Assembly (NCBI RefSeq): GCF_015704865.1
Contig: NZ_JADQTO010000026.1
Coordinates: forward strand, 1-64,000
DNA length: 64,000 nt
Direction of reading: 5' to 3'
From: Actinoplanes aureus
GTDB lineage: Bacteria; Actinomycetota; Actinomycetes; Mycobacteriales; Micromonosporaceae
Position numbers and translations under genes: made by a program. The notes beneath the pieces were generated by a model that saw only the letters and a program-made list of their open reading frames with translations, was not told the origin of the DNA and searched no databases. Positions 30,875 through 40,369 of the stretch are shown here, piece by piece; the stretch's first letter is position 1, and every line of letters starts with the position of its first letter.

Positions 30875-31206
30875 CGAGGACCGCCATCGGCAACGGGCGG
30901 CACCCCCGCCCACGCCCCGTCGCCGCACTCAACCACACCGCTGTACCGGTGACCAGACCTGCCCGTTTTGTCGCCGGTGGATCGCGGCCATGGTTGCGGA
31001 ATCCCGCAAATCCGCGGTGCCCGGCGCGGCATTCGTTGACCGTCCGAAGTGCTCGCCCGCACGCTGCGATCACACGGCGGGACCACCCGCCGTGGATACG
31101 GCCCGGAGCGAGCACGGGTCCGGCATCGGCACGGGGGATGCCGGCACCGCATTGTCGCGTACCTCCGGGCCGTCATCGTGGAACTCGCCGAAATGGAGGC
31201 ATGATC
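30875..31206. promoter_or_regulatory. divergent control region with a 16-bp dyad
   Basis: This 332-base gene-free stretch separates the LuxR operon from the ricin-lectin gene. TTGCGG at 30994-30999 and CCGCAA at 31004-31009 form a dyad with a 4-base centre, a plausible LuxR-type operator. GGAGG lies 7 bases before the lectin ATG. Nothing else was seen. Confidence 0.35.
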
Positions 31207-31731
31207 ATGCGTGTTTCTCGGTTGCTCGCCGCTCTGGCGGTCCTCGGATCGCTGGTGCTCGCCACACCGGCGGCCGCCGCGCCGGCCGGCCCAGCCCGGG
31301 CGGCGGCCCTCGCCGGTCCGGTGATCCGCAGCCTCGACACCGACGCGGCCGGCAAATGCCTGGACGCCTACAACTGGGGTGTCGGGCCGTGGGTGCACAT
31401 GTATCCCTGCCATGGTGGAGCCAACCAGGTCTGGACGTTGTACAAGGGTTACGGCAACGGCACGTTCGACGTCTTCTACACCCACAACGGCGTGAACAAG
31501 TGCCTGGACGGGGTGGCGGGGCACGGCCAGCAACTGACGGTCTGGAACTGTGACCGCAGCACCGGGCAGCGTTTCCGGCAGCGTGGCTCGGAGCCGGGGG
31601 CGATGGTGCTGGAGAGCGTGCGCTACCCGGGTCAGTGCCTGGACGTCTCGAACTGGGGCCGCAACACCGCGGTGATCCTGTTCACCTGCAACCTGGCCCC
31701 GAACCAGGCCTGGTCACGCGAGTCGCTCTGA
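31207..31731 (+). CDS. secreted ricin-B-type (beta-trefoil) lectin
   Basis: A 174-residue exported protein: signal peptide (MRVSRLLAALAVLGSLVLAT) followed by one ricin-B beta-trefoil with three subdomains, each carrying a Cys-Leu-Asp start (KCLDAYNW, KCLDGVAG, QCLDVSNW) and an (N/D)Q-x-(W/F) end (NQVWTLY, GQRFRQR, NQAWSRE). Such modules bind galactose- or xylose-containing glycans. No enzyme domain is attached, so it is a free lectin. The ATG at 31207 is preferred over 31201 because GGAGG then has normal spacing. It is divergent from the LuxR operon. Confidence 0.85.
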   Translation: MRVSRLLAALAVLGSLVLATPAAAAPAGPARAAALAGPVIRSLDTDAAGKCLDAYNWGVGPWVHMYPCHGGANQVWTLYKGYGNGTFDVFYTHNGVNKCLDGVAGHGQQLTVWNCDRSTGQRFRQRGSEPGAMVLESVRYPGQCLDVSNWGRNTAVILFTCNLAPNQAWSRESL

Positions 31732-31776
31732 ATCCGGCCGGGACCGGGGTGGCGGCCCCGGTCCAGGCCCGGCGCG

Positions 31777-32568
31777 TCAGTGCTTGCGGGCGACACCGCC
31801 GTAGAGGGCGACCTGGGCGTCGGTGTACGGGGGCTCGCCCTCCGGCCGCCAGCGCTGGATCGGCACCACGCCCGGCTCGACCATCTCCATGCCGGGGAAG
31901 AAGCGGGCCACCTCCGCCTTGCTGCGCACCCGGGTGGTGACGCCCTGCCGGCGCATCACCTCGGTGAACCGGGCCCACGCCTCCGGGTCGTGGTCGCCGG
32001 TGATGTGCGAGATGACCAGGTAGCTGCCGTGCGGCAGGGAGGCCATCAGCCGGGCCACGATGCCGTACGGGTCGGCCGCGTCGTCGAGGAAGTGCAGCAC
32101 CGCGTAGAGCAGCAGGGCGACCGGCTCGCGCAGGTCGAGGGTGTCGCGCAGTTCCGGTGCGGCCAGGATCCGCTCGGGTTCGCGCAGGTCGGCGTCGAGG
32201 TAGCTGGTGCGGCCCTCGCCGGTGCCGGTGAGCAGGGCGCGGGCGTGTGCCAGCACCAGGGGGTCGTTGTCGGCGTAGACGACCCGGGCGGACGGGTCGA
32301 CCGACTGCGCGACCTGGTGCACGTTCGGTGCGGTGGGCAGGCCGGTGCCGATGTCCAGGAACTGGCGGATGCCGGCTTCGGCGGCCAGGAACCGTACGGT
32401 GCGCTGCAGGAACGCGCGGTTCTGCCGGGGCGCGGTCGCCGCGTCCGGGTTGGCCTTGAGTCCTTCGGCGGCGGCCGCCCGGTCGGCGGCGAAGTTGTCC
32501 TTGCCGCCGAGCAGGTAGTCGTACACCCGGGCGGGATGTGGCCGCCCGGTGTCGAGTGGTTCGACCAT
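31777..32568 (-). CDS. DUF574-type SAM-dependent methyltransferase (second copy)
   Basis: A 263-residue paralogue of the protein encoded at 12015-12794, with PARVYDYLLGGKDNFAADR at the start, FLDIGTGLPTAPNVHQVAQ as the SAM loop and VVYADNDPLVLAHA as the acidic strand. Start 32568 (MVEPLDTG) is preferred because a purine-rich GGGGGCAGAG stretch precedes it; 32583 is the alternative. It lies 86 bases downstream of the rhamnoside transporter genes on the same strand, but no functional link is evident. Confidence 0.8.
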   Translation of the reverse strand: MVEPLDTGRPHPARVYDYLLGGKDNFAADRAAAAEGLKANPDAATAPRQNRAFLQRTVRFLAAEAGIRQFLDIGTGLPTAPNVHQVAQSVDPSARVVYADNDPLVLAHARALLTGTGEGRTSYLDADLREPERILAAPELRDTLDLREPVALLLYAVLHFLDDAADPYGIVARLMASLPHGSYLVISHITGDHDPEAWARFTEVMRRQGVTTRVRSKAEVARFFPGMEMVEPGVVPIQRWRPEGEPPYTDAQVALYGGVARKH

Positions 32569-32654
32569 GATCTCTGCCCCCATCGATCAAGGATGATCGA
32601 CAAGGATAGACCCCGCGCCCGATCGTGGCGGATCCGCATCACTGAACCGGCTGA

Positions 32655-33491
32655 TCAGCCTTTGATCGCTCCGGCGGTCATCCCGGCGACGATGCGGCGG
32701 TTGAAGAACAGGAACATGATCAGCGGCGGGACGGTGACCAGCAGGATGTCCATGAACAGCAGGTGGTACTGGGTGGCGAACTGGCCGGAGAAGTTGTAGA
32801 TGGTGGTCTGCACGGTGGCGTTGTTCGAGCCGGGCAGGAAGTACAGCGGGTTGACGAAGTCGTTGAAGACGGTCACCGACTGGACCACCACCGCGGTGAT
32901 GATCACCGAGCGGAGCAGCGGGAAGATCACCTGAAAGAAGAGCCGTAGCGGGCCGGCGCCGTCGATGACCGCCGCCTCGTCGAGTTCGCGCGGGATGGTG
33001 GCGATGAACGCGCGGAACAGCAGCACGCAGAAGCTGAGCCCGAAGGCGACCTCGATGGCGATCAGCCCGGGCATGGTGCCGAACAGGCCGAGGCCGTCGA
33101 GGACCCAGATGGTCGGCACCACCGCGGGCGGGATGATCAGCCCGGACAGCACCAGGAAGTTGATCAGCCCGTTCCAGCGGGAGGCCCGCCGTTGCAGCAC
33201 GAAGGCGACCATCGCGGCCAGCACCACCATGATCGCCACGCTGGAGACGGTGAGGATCGTGCTGTTGATGTACGCGATGATCAGCATGTAGTCGCGGGCC
33301 TGAAGCACCTCGATCAGGTTCGGCACGAAGTGGAACGACGACGGCCAGGAGAAGTCCAGCTGCGCCGCCTGCCGGGCGTCCTTCGCGGCGGTGAGCAGGA
33401 TGAACGCGAACGGCACCAGGAACACCACGGCGGAGACGAGGATCGCGGCCGAGCCGATGAGCCAGCTCCTGGCTCGCGCGGTGAGCGTCAC
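32655..33491 (-). CDS. sugar ABC transporter permease (MalG-like)
   Basis: A 278-residue inner-membrane permease with six helices. The EAA loop (ELDEAAVIDGAGPLRLFFQV) that docks on the ATPase lies in the second half, and the C-terminal RRIVAGMTAGAIKG is the usual end of carbohydrate-type MalG permeases. The GTG at 33491 overlaps the MalF-like stop (GTGA). It is the last of four genes: GH78, binding protein, MalF-like, MalG-like. Confidence 0.9.
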   Translation of the reverse strand: MTLTARARSWLIGSAAILVSAVVFLVPFAFILLTAAKDARQAAQLDFSWPSSFHFVPNLIEVLQARDYMLIIAYINSTILTVSSVAIMVVLAAMVAFVLQRRASRWNGLINFLVLSGLIIPPAVVPTIWVLDGLGLFGTMPGLIAIEVAFGLSFCVLLFRAFIATIPRELDEAAVIDGAGPLRLFFQVIFPLLRSVIITAVVVQSVTVFNDFVNPLYFLPGSNNATVQTTIYNFSGQFATQYHLLFMDILLVTVPPLIMFLFFNRRIVAGMTAGAIKG

Positions 33492-34405
33492 AGCTCGACC
33501 TCCTTGCGGTTGAGGAAGCGCGACAGCGGCAGCACGATCGCGGTGACCACGACGAACAGCACGACGTTGCCGGCGGTGGACAGGCCGTAGAACCCGGCCT
33601 GGTACTGCTTGTAGATCACCGAGGCGATGACGTCGGAGGTGAAGCCCGGGCCGCCGCGGGTCATCGCCCAGATCAGGTCGAACGAGCGCAGGCCGCCGAT
33701 CAGCGACAGGATGATCACGGTGACCGTGGCCGGGCGGGCCAGCGGCAGGATCAGGTGCCGGAAGTTCGCCCAGGCGCCGGCGCCGTCGACCCGGGCCGCC
33801 TCGAAGTACTCCTGCGGGATGGAGACGATCCCGGCGATGTAGATCAGCGTGGCCAGCCCGACGCCCTTCCAGACGTCGACGAGCGCGACCGACAGCAGCG
33901 CGTACGAGGGATCGGTGAGCCAGCCGGGGCCCTCGATACCGACCGTCGCGAGGGTCTGGTTGATCAGGCCCTGCTCCGGGTTCATCAGCACGGTGAAGGT
34001 GAGACCCACCCCGATGGTGCTGACCAGCACCGGGAAGAAGACCACCGAGCGCAGGTAGCCGCGGGCCACGATCCGGGAGGTCAGCAGCACGGCGAGCAGC
34101 AGCCCGAGGACCACCTTGGCCCCGGAGGTGACCACACCGTAGATCAGCGTGTTGACGAAGCCCTTGACCAGGGCCGGTTCCTGGAAGAACTGGACGAAGT
34201 TGTCCAGTCCGATGAAGTGCGACTCGAACAGCGTCCACCGGGTCAGGCTGAAGTAGAACGAGGCGAACGTCGGGATCAGGAACAGGACGCCGTAGACGAT
34301 CGCGGCGGGCAGGTAGAACCAGTGCGGGTACGGGCTGCGGACCCGCGCGGGGGGCGACCCGGTGTCCCGGGCCGTCCCGTCGCGGGTTTCCAGAAGAACG
34401 CTCAT
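33488..34405 (-). CDS. sugar ABC transporter permease (MalF-like)
   Basis: A 305-residue permease with six helices after a short cytoplasmic tail; WFYLPAAIVYGVLFLIPTF is the first. The EAA loop reads EYFEAARVDGAGAWANFRHL. Its ATG overlaps the binding-protein stop (ATGA) and its own stop overlaps the MalG-like start, so all three transporter genes are translationally coupled. With the binding lipoprotein it imports an oligosaccharide, probably a rhamnoside. Confidence 0.9.
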   Translation of the reverse strand: MSVLLETRDGTARDTGSPPARVRSPYPHWFYLPAAIVYGVLFLIPTFASFYFSLTRWTLFESHFIGLDNFVQFFQEPALVKGFVNTLIYGVVTSGAKVVLGLLLAVLLTSRIVARGYLRSVVFFPVLVSTIGVGLTFTVLMNPEQGLINQTLATVGIEGPGWLTDPSYALLSVALVDVWKGVGLATLIYIAGIVSIPQEYFEAARVDGAGAWANFRHLILPLARPATVTVIILSLIGGLRSFDLIWAMTRGGPGFTSDVIASVIYKQYQAGFYGLSTAGNVVLFVVVTAIVLPLSRFLNRKEVEL

Positions 34406-35715
34406 GACCAGCCCGGCAGGCCGAGCTGCTGGGCCTGCTTCTTGACGTCCTCGTCGTACAGTTTCGCCCCGTCGGGGGCCTTGCGGATGCCGGAGCCCAC
34501 CTCGACGCAGATCTGCTCCAGCGCCGGGCCCTTGACCGGGGAGAGGAACTCCAGCGCCAGGCTGGAGGCACCCGGCTTGTCGATGTAGGTCTGCATGTCC
34601 TTGACCACCTGCGGCACGTCGTCCGGCAGGGTGCAGCCCTGCACCGCGAACGGGCCGTTGATCACGGTGGCGTTGGCCTGTGCGGCGCATCCCTCGGGGC
34701 TGGCGATGAAGGCGAGGAACTTCCTGGCGGCGTCGAGTTTCTCGCCGGTGGTGCTGGCCGGGATGTAGGCGCCGGCGGGCGCCCAGACGGTGAGGCCGTT
34801 CTTGGCGGCGTCGTCGCCGGGGATCGGGAACAGCCCGATGGTGTCCTTCTCCTCGGGGAAGGTGCCGAGGAGCTGGCTGATGATGCCGGACAGGATCGGG
34901 TAGTGCGCGCCGGTGCCCTTGGCCAGCTGCTCGACGGCGTCGTTGAGCTTGGCCGAGGCGAAGTCCTTGTTGGTGTACCCGGCGGCGTGCACCTCCTGGA
35001 GGTGCTCGAACCCGGCGAGCGCGGCGGGGGTGGTCGCGTACTTGGCCTGGTTGGCGGTGTACTTCTCGGCGAAGTCGGGCTGGGCGGCGGTGACGTTGTG
35101 GAAGTCGCCGAGCACGAACAGCTGTGACGTCCAGGTCTCGCCGTACGACTGGATCACCGGGGCGACGCCGGCCGCCTTGAGCTTGGCGTTGTTGGCCATG
35201 AACTCGTCCCAGGTCGTCGGGACTCGCAGGCCGTTCTTCTGGTAGACCTCGCGGTTGTAGAGGATCGCGCCGGCGTTGTAGGTGCCGAACGGCGCGCCGA
35301 ACAGCTTCTGCTCGCTGGTCACCGAGGTCTTGAAGTTCTCGTCCAGCTTCCCGGCCCACGGCTGGTCGTCGACCGCGACCAGGTTCTTGGTCGGGGCGAG
35401 GGCCTGCATCAGCGAGCCGGAGTTGTACTGGAAAACGTCGGTCATGTCGCCGGTGGACAGCCGGGTCTTGACCAGGTTGTCGCCCTCGGTGCCCTGCGGG
35501 CGGGTCTCCACCTTCACCACGATGCCGGGGTTCTTGGCGTTGAACTCCTTGGCCAGGCCCTCGGCCATCTTGCTGTTGGTGTCCGAGTTGTCGACCATGA
35601 ACGACAGCGTGACACCGCTGCCGTCGTCGTCACTGGAGCCGAGGCTGCCGGCACTACAGCCGGACAGCGCGAGGGCGGCGGCCGTGAACGCGGCCAGGGC
35701 TATCTTGAGTCTCAC
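34402..35715 (-). CDS. sugar-binding lipoprotein of ABC transporter
   Basis: A 437-residue family-1 solute-binding protein. The signal peptide ends in a lipobox (ALALSGCSAG), so Cys 20 is probably lipidated and the protein anchored to the outer face of the membrane. Mature features (ETRPQGTEGDNLVKTRLSTG, LKAAGVAPVIQSYGETW) are those of oligosaccharide-binding proteins. It sits 18 bases behind the GH78 gene and overlaps the first permease gene. The genetic context implies a rhamnose-containing ligand. Confidence 0.9.
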   Translation of the reverse strand: MRLKIALAAFTAAALALSGCSAGSLGSSDDDGSGVTLSFMVDNSDTNSKMAEGLAKEFNAKNPGIVVKVETRPQGTEGDNLVKTRLSTGDMTDVFQYNSGSLMQALAPTKNLVAVDDQPWAGKLDENFKTSVTSEQKLFGAPFGTYNAGAILYNREVYQKNGLRVPTTWDEFMANNAKLKAAGVAPVIQSYGETWTSQLFVLGDFHNVTAAQPDFAEKYTANQAKYATTPAALAGFEHLQEVHAAGYTNKDFASAKLNDAVEQLAKGTGAHYPILSGIISQLLGTFPEEKDTIGLFPIPGDDAAKNGLTVWAPAGAYIPASTTGEKLDAARKFLAFIASPEGCAAQANATVINGPFAVQGCTLPDDVPQVVKDMQTYIDKPGASSLALEFLSPVKGPALEQICVEVGSGIRKAPDGAKLYDEDVKKQAQQLGLPGWS

Positions 35716-35733
35716 TTCTTCCTCCAGGGGGGT

Positions 35734-38448
35734 TCAGGCATCGGTGCCGGGCAGCAGCTCGGCGAGACGGCGGCGCAGGTCCGCGGCGCCCGGCGCGAAA
35801 CCGGCCGCGGTGAGGGCTTCGATGAGCTGCTCGGCGGGGGCGTCCAGGTAGCGGCCGAGCCGGGCCGCGACCGCCGGTTCGCCGGAGGCGGCGCCGGCCT
35901 CCACCGCGGCGACGACCACGGACTGCCACAGCGGTTCGCGGTCGAGAACGTCACGCACGGTGACCAGGGGTGCGTCGGCCACCGGGTCGGCGACGGTCCA
36001 GGAGTGACTGCCGTGCGCGACGGTGACCGGGTCGGCGCCGGGCAGCCGCACGGTCGCGGTGCTGCCGACCGGCACGCGCAGGTCCAGGTGGAATTCGCCG
36101 CCGGCCCGGCGCCAGGAGACCTCCGCCGTTCCGTACGGGGTGAGGTGGCGCGCCGACGCCGAGGTGAGGCCGTGACCCGGCACCGGCGCCACCAGGATCT
36201 CCCGGTAGCCGGGGGCGGCCGGGGCCAGCCCGGCGACCCGGCGGTGCAGCCAGTCGGCGACCGCACCGAGCGCGTAGTGGTTGAACGAGGTCATCTCCCC
36301 CGGGTTGATCGACCCGTCCGGCAGCATGCTGTCCCAGCGCTCCCACACCGTGGTCGCGCCCATCGTCACCGCGTACAGCCAGGACGGGCAGCCGGTCTGC
36401 AGCAGCAGCCGGTAGGCCACCGCGGACTCCCCGGCGTCGGTGAGCGCGTCGGCGATCAGCGGGGTGCCGACGAAACCGGTCGCGATCCGGAAACCCGAGG
36501 TGCGTACCAGATCCGCCAGCCGCCGCCCGGCTCGCTCACGCTGCCGCGCGTCCGGCAGCAGGGCCCAGTTCAACGCCATGGCGTACGCGGTTTCGGCGTC
36601 ACCGAGCACGCGGCCACCGGCCGTCACGTATTCGGCGGCGAAGGCCTCGCGCACCCGGGCGGCCAGGTCCGCGTACCGCCGGGCGATCGCGGTCTCGCCG
36701 AGCACGGCGGCCGCCTCGGACAGCACCTGCGCCGAGCGGGCCAGGTGCGCGGTGGCGATCACGTCGGCGTCGGTGCGAGCCTGGAACGGGTTCTCCGGCG
36801 GCGCGGCCGGGTCCAGCCAGTCGCCGAACTGGAACCCGCCGGTCCACAGCAGGTCGTCACCGGCCAGCTCGGCGATCTTGTCGACCCAGGCGCGCATGCT
36901 GGGCAACTGCCGGGCCAGCACCTGCCGGTCACCGGTACGCCGGTAGACCGTCCACGGGACCAGGGTGGCCGCGTCACCCCAGGCCGCGGCCGCCGGTGAC
37001 TGGTCGCGCAGCACGTCCGGCACCACGAACGGCACCGAACCGTCCTTGTGCTGCTCGACGGCGAGATCGGCCAGCCAGCTGGTCAGGAAGCCGGCGGTGT
37101 CGTACAGGAACGCGGCGGTCGGCGCGAACACCTGGATGTCACCGGTCCAGCCGAGCCGCTCGTCGCGCTGCGGGCAGTCGGTCGGCACGTCCAGGAAGTT
37201 GCCGCGCATGCCCCACACGACGTTCTCGTGGAAGCGGTTGAGCAGCTCGTGCGAGCTGTCGAACCAGCCGGTACGCCGCAGGTCGGAGCCGACGACGATC
37301 GCCTCGACGTCCTCCGGGCGCAGATCGCCGGCGCCGGTGATCTCGGCGTAGCGGAAGCCGTGGAAGGTGAAGCAGGGTTCCAGGGTGACCTCGTCCGGGC
37401 CGGCCAGCACGTACGTGTCGGTGGCGGCGGCGGTGCGCAGCGGGCGGACCCCGAGTTCGCCGTTCTCGAGCACCTCGGCGTGCCGGACGGTGATCTCGTG
37501 GCCCTCGGCGTGGCCGCGGGTCTTGAGGCGTACCCAGCCGACCAGGTTCTGACCGAAGTCGACGAGGGTGCCGTCGATCTTCACCGCGGGCAGCACGCCG
37601 GTGACCCGGACCGGCGGCCCGTCGGCGCCGACGAGCCGGCCGAGATCGGCAGCCACCACCTGGACCGGGTGCGCCTGTTCCTCGTTTTTGCGCAGGTCGG
37701 TGCGTTGTCCGTCGTACAGATCATCGGTTTTGATCGCACTGGGCGCGTCCTGCCACGTCTCGTCGGTGACCACCAGCTGGGTCGTGCCGTCGGCGAACGT
37801 GAGCTCGAGCTGCGCGAGCAGCGCGAGCCGGTCGCCGTAGAGGGCGCGGCCCTGGGCGAAGCCCAGCCGGCCGCGGTACCAGCCGTTGCCGAGCAGCACG
37901 CGCAGGCTGTTCTCGCCCGGCCGGATCTGGTGGGTGATGTCGTAGACCTGGTAGCGCAGGCGGCGCGGATAGCTGGTCCAGCCGGGGGCGAGCTCCAGGT
38001 CGCCGACCCGCTCGCCGTTGAGTTCGGCCCGGTAGAGGCCGTGCGCGGTGGTGTAGAGGCGGGCCCTGGTGATCTCACCGGTCACCGTGAACGCCTTCTG
38101 GACCGCGTTGTCATCCTGCCCGGTGGGGCTGATGAACCGCGCGGTCCAGTCCTCGGCGGCGAACAGGCCCGCCTCCACAGTCTTGGGATCGCTCCACTCG
38201 CTCCAGCCGCCGTCGCCGCGCACCCGGACCCGCACCTCGGTGTGCTCGCGCGAGCGCAGCGGCGCGCCCGGCCACGGCACCAGCACCTGCTCCGCCGACT
38301 CCACCAGGTGGCGCTGGTCGCCGACGGCGATCTCGTAGGCCTGTTGCCGCCAGCCCGGCTCGGCGTCCTCGACGATCCAGGACAGCCGCGGTGCCGGGGT
38401 GTTGACGACGTCGCCGTCGGTGTGGTGTTCCAGGCGCAGGACCAGCAT
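35734..38448 (-). CDS. alpha-L-rhamnosidase, GH78
   Basis: A 904-residue cytoplasmic enzyme (no signal peptide). It has the GH78 layout: N-terminal beta domains (RLSWIVEDAEPGWRQQAYEI; ARLYTTAHGLYRAELNGERV), the (alpha/alpha)6 catalytic barrel with the acid/base region DVPTDCPQRDERLGWTGD at about residues 420-437, and a C-terminal beta domain beginning near WERWDSMLPDGS. It removes terminal alpha-L-rhamnose from imported oligosaccharides or glycosides. It is the first gene of the operon with the binding protein and two permeases, and is divergent from the AraC regulator. Confidence 0.9.
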   Translation of the reverse strand: MLVLRLEHHTDGDVVNTPAPRLSWIVEDAEPGWRQQAYEIAVGDQRHLVESAEQVLVPWPGAPLRSREHTEVRVRVRGDGGWSEWSDPKTVEAGLFAAEDWTARFISPTGQDDNAVQKAFTVTGEITRARLYTTAHGLYRAELNGERVGDLELAPGWTSYPRRLRYQVYDITHQIRPGENSLRVLLGNGWYRGRLGFAQGRALYGDRLALLAQLELTFADGTTQLVVTDETWQDAPSAIKTDDLYDGQRTDLRKNEEQAHPVQVVAADLGRLVGADGPPVRVTGVLPAVKIDGTLVDFGQNLVGWVRLKTRGHAEGHEITVRHAEVLENGELGVRPLRTAAATDTYVLAGPDEVTLEPCFTFHGFRYAEITGAGDLRPEDVEAIVVGSDLRRTGWFDSSHELLNRFHENVVWGMRGNFLDVPTDCPQRDERLGWTGDIQVFAPTAAFLYDTAGFLTSWLADLAVEQHKDGSVPFVVPDVLRDQSPAAAAWGDAATLVPWTVYRRTGDRQVLARQLPSMRAWVDKIAELAGDDLLWTGGFQFGDWLDPAAPPENPFQARTDADVIATAHLARSAQVLSEAAAVLGETAIARRYADLAARVREAFAAEYVTAGGRVLGDAETAYAMALNWALLPDARQRERAGRRLADLVRTSGFRIATGFVGTPLIADALTDAGESAVAYRLLLQTGCPSWLYAVTMGATTVWERWDSMLPDGSINPGEMTSFNHYALGAVADWLHRRVAGLAPAAPGYREILVAPVPGHGLTSASARHLTPYGTAEVSWRRAGGEFHLDLRVPVGSTATVRLPGADPVTVAHGSHSWTVADPVADAPLVTVRDVLDREPLWQSVVVAAVEAGAASGEPAVAARLGRYLDAPAEQLIEALTAAGFAPGAADLRRRLAELLPGTDA

Positions 38449-38553
38449 GGGGCTCCTCGATCAGGACGATGTGACTCTGCCCGGGGCGTTACCCGTGGGT
38501 TAACACGGTGTTGCGGGCGCAGCTCCATCGTGGTTCCGGCGCACCGGCGTCGA

Positions 38554-38576
38554 TAGGCCAAGCTGCACCTGGCCTA
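38554..38576. promoter_or_regulatory. inverted repeat between GH78 operon and AraC gene
   Basis: TAGGCCA and TGGCCTA arms separated by 9 bases lie in the 162-bp divergent promoter region, 34 bases before the AraC start and about 105 bases before the GH78 start. It may be the site of the AraC protein or of a second regulator. Confidence 0.45.
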
Positions 38577-38610
38577 GCACGATATTGACCTGACGTGGTT
38601 TGGTGTCGGG

Positions 38611-39519
38611 ATGAGCGAACCTCCCGTGGGAAGCGATCGCGGCCTGCTGTACTTCGCCGACGGGTCGCTCGCGTACGCCGGGCACTACATGCACCAGGAC
38701 CGGCACCCCGATCACACGCACAGCTTCCTGGAGATCGCCGTCATGGTCGGCGGAGCCGGACGGCACCGGTCCGTGCTCGGCGACCAGCAGCTCAGCATCG
38801 GCGACGTGGTGCTGTTGCGCCCCGGCGTCTGGCACGGGTACGAACAGTGTTCCTCGCTCGACCTGTACAACTGCTGCTTTTCGGTTGATCTGCTGCATCG
38901 CGAGCTCGCCTGGACCCGGGAGGATCCGCTGCTTGGCTACCTGCTGTGGACCGGGCCGTACGCGATGCAGCGCCGCGGCATGCTCACCGCCCACCTGTCC
39001 GGCTCCGAGCTCGCGGAGTGCATCGAGCACCTGGACGCGCTCGACAAGCTGCGAGCCCATCCGGTCGGGGCGCACCGTGGCGACATCATCGGGCGGCTCA
39101 CGCTGTTCCTGTCGGTGCTGGCCCGGGCGGTGGCCGGGGAACAGGCGAGCGCACCGACCCATCCGGCCGTCACCCAGGCCATGCGGCTCATGGAGGCCGA
39201 CCTGGCCCGCCGGTGGTCGCTGACCGAACTCGCCGACCATCTGGGGCTGAGCGCGGGATATCTGGTGCGCATCTTCAAGGCGACCACCGGGTTGCCGCCG
39301 GTGGCGTACCTGTCCCGGCACCGGGTGGAGACCGCGGCGAACCTGCTGCTGCACACCGATGAACCGATCACCCAGATCGCGCAGGACGTCGGGTGGCCGG
39401 ATCAGAACTACTTCGCCCGGCGGTTCCGGTCGCACTACGGGTTGAGCGCCTCGACGTACCGGGCGCGGTTCACGCACGGGACGGTACGGCTAGGGGCCAC
39501 CGGCAAGCCGATCCACTGA
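38611..39519 (+). CDS. AraC-family regulator of the rhamnosidase operon
   Basis: A 302-residue regulator with an N-terminal cupin sugar-sensing domain (HSFLEIAVMVGGAGRH; LRPGVWHGYEQC) and a C-terminal pair of AraC helix-turn-helix motifs (SLTELADHLGLSAGYLVRIF; PITQIAQDVGWPDQNYFARR). The layout matches RhaR/RhaS-like activators. The divergent position next to the GH78 operon makes it the likely rhamnose-responsive activator. Confidence 0.9.
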   Translation: MSEPPVGSDRGLLYFADGSLAYAGHYMHQDRHPDHTHSFLEIAVMVGGAGRHRSVLGDQQLSIGDVVLLRPGVWHGYEQCSSLDLYNCCFSVDLLHRELAWTREDPLLGYLLWTGPYAMQRRGMLTAHLSGSELAECIEHLDALDKLRAHPVGAHRGDIIGRLTLFLSVLARAVAGEQASAPTHPAVTQAMRLMEADLARRWSLTELADHLGLSAGYLVRIFKATTGLPPVAYLSRHRVETAANLLLHTDEPITQIAQDVGWPDQNYFARRFRSHYGLSASTYRARFTHGTVRLGATGKPIH

Positions 39520-39580
39520 GCCCTACGGCTGGGGCCGGGAGGTCTCCCGCCCGGCCCCAGCCATCCCCCGATCCCCCCGG

Positions 39581-40174
39581 TCAGTGCAGCGCCCGGCTTC
39601 GCAGCGGGGCGCTGGGTGCCGCTACCGGCTCGCGCCGGGCGGTGCGGCCGGCGCCGCGTGCCAGCGGCGCCAGAGCGGCCAGCAGCAGCAACGCGGCGAG
39701 TGGGAGCAGATCGAGGTGCACGGTGACGGCCACGATGCCGGCGCCGAACAACAGCGGGCTGCGGACCGGCACCGCGCGGGCGGCGACCAGCAGGCCCAGC
39801 AACGTCAGCATGCCCAGGGTGAACGCCATCGGGCCGGCCGCCTCCAGTGCGGCGGGCAGCGGCATCGCCTGCCGGAAGCCGGGCGACAGATCGCCGGTGA
39901 TCACCCAGAGGAAGCAGGCCACGCCGAAGACCGTCACGGCGGCGGCGACCGAGGCGACCCGCCGGGCGCCGGCCGGTGCCAGCGCGACCAGGCTCGCCGC
40001 GAGCACGCCGAACAGGACCATGGCGGCGAAGAACGCGAGGTGGCCGAGGTTCCAGGCGAGGCCGGGGCCGCGGTCGCCGTCGAAACCGTCGGCCAGGCGC
40101 AGCACGCCGTAGGCGAGCAGCAGCAGCGGCGCGTCCATGGCGGCCTGGCGGACGGTGACGTTGTTCGATGACAT
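39581..40174 (-). CDS. multi-helix membrane protein of unknown function
   Basis: A 197-residue protein with about six membrane helices (for example HLAFFAAMVLFGVLAASLVA, MAFTLGMLTLLGLLVAARA, LLPLAALLLLAALAPLA) and a C-terminal Arg/Pro-rich tail (GRTARREPVAAPSAPLRSR). No catalytic or transport motif is recognisable. It is single, with its start facing a 195-base gap. Confidence 0.65.
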   Translation of the reverse strand: MSSNNVTVRQAAMDAPLLLLAYGVLRLADGFDGDRGPGLAWNLGHLAFFAAMVLFGVLAASLVALAPAGARRVASVAAAVTVFGVACFLWVITGDLSPGFRQAMPLPAALEAAGPMAFTLGMLTLLGLLVAARAVPVRSPLLFGAGIVAVTVHLDLLPLAALLLLAALAPLARGAGRTARREPVAAPSAPLRSRALH

Positions 40175-40314
40175 GAGCCGACCGTACGGCCGTGGCGGCG
40201 CGCTGGAATACCGGCGGTTTCCCTGCCTGTCCCCCCATCCCGCCCTCGGGGACCACCCTCACCACCTCTAAGGCATCCTAGGAACCTATCTCAATCGCGG
40301 TAACGTGCCTCACT

Positions 40315-40331
40315 CCTATCGAATCGGTAGG
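40315..40331. promoter_or_regulatory. 17-bp dyad upstream of the EgtA-like gene
   Basis: CCTATCGAATCGGTAGG: arms CCTA-x-CGA and TCG-x-TAGG around a central A, ending 38 bases before the GTG start. It overlaps the region expected for the promoter. No regulator is adjacent. Confidence 0.4.
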
Positions 40332-40369
40332 ACTGATATGCTCGCCGCCCCAGGACGAGTGAGGCGCCC

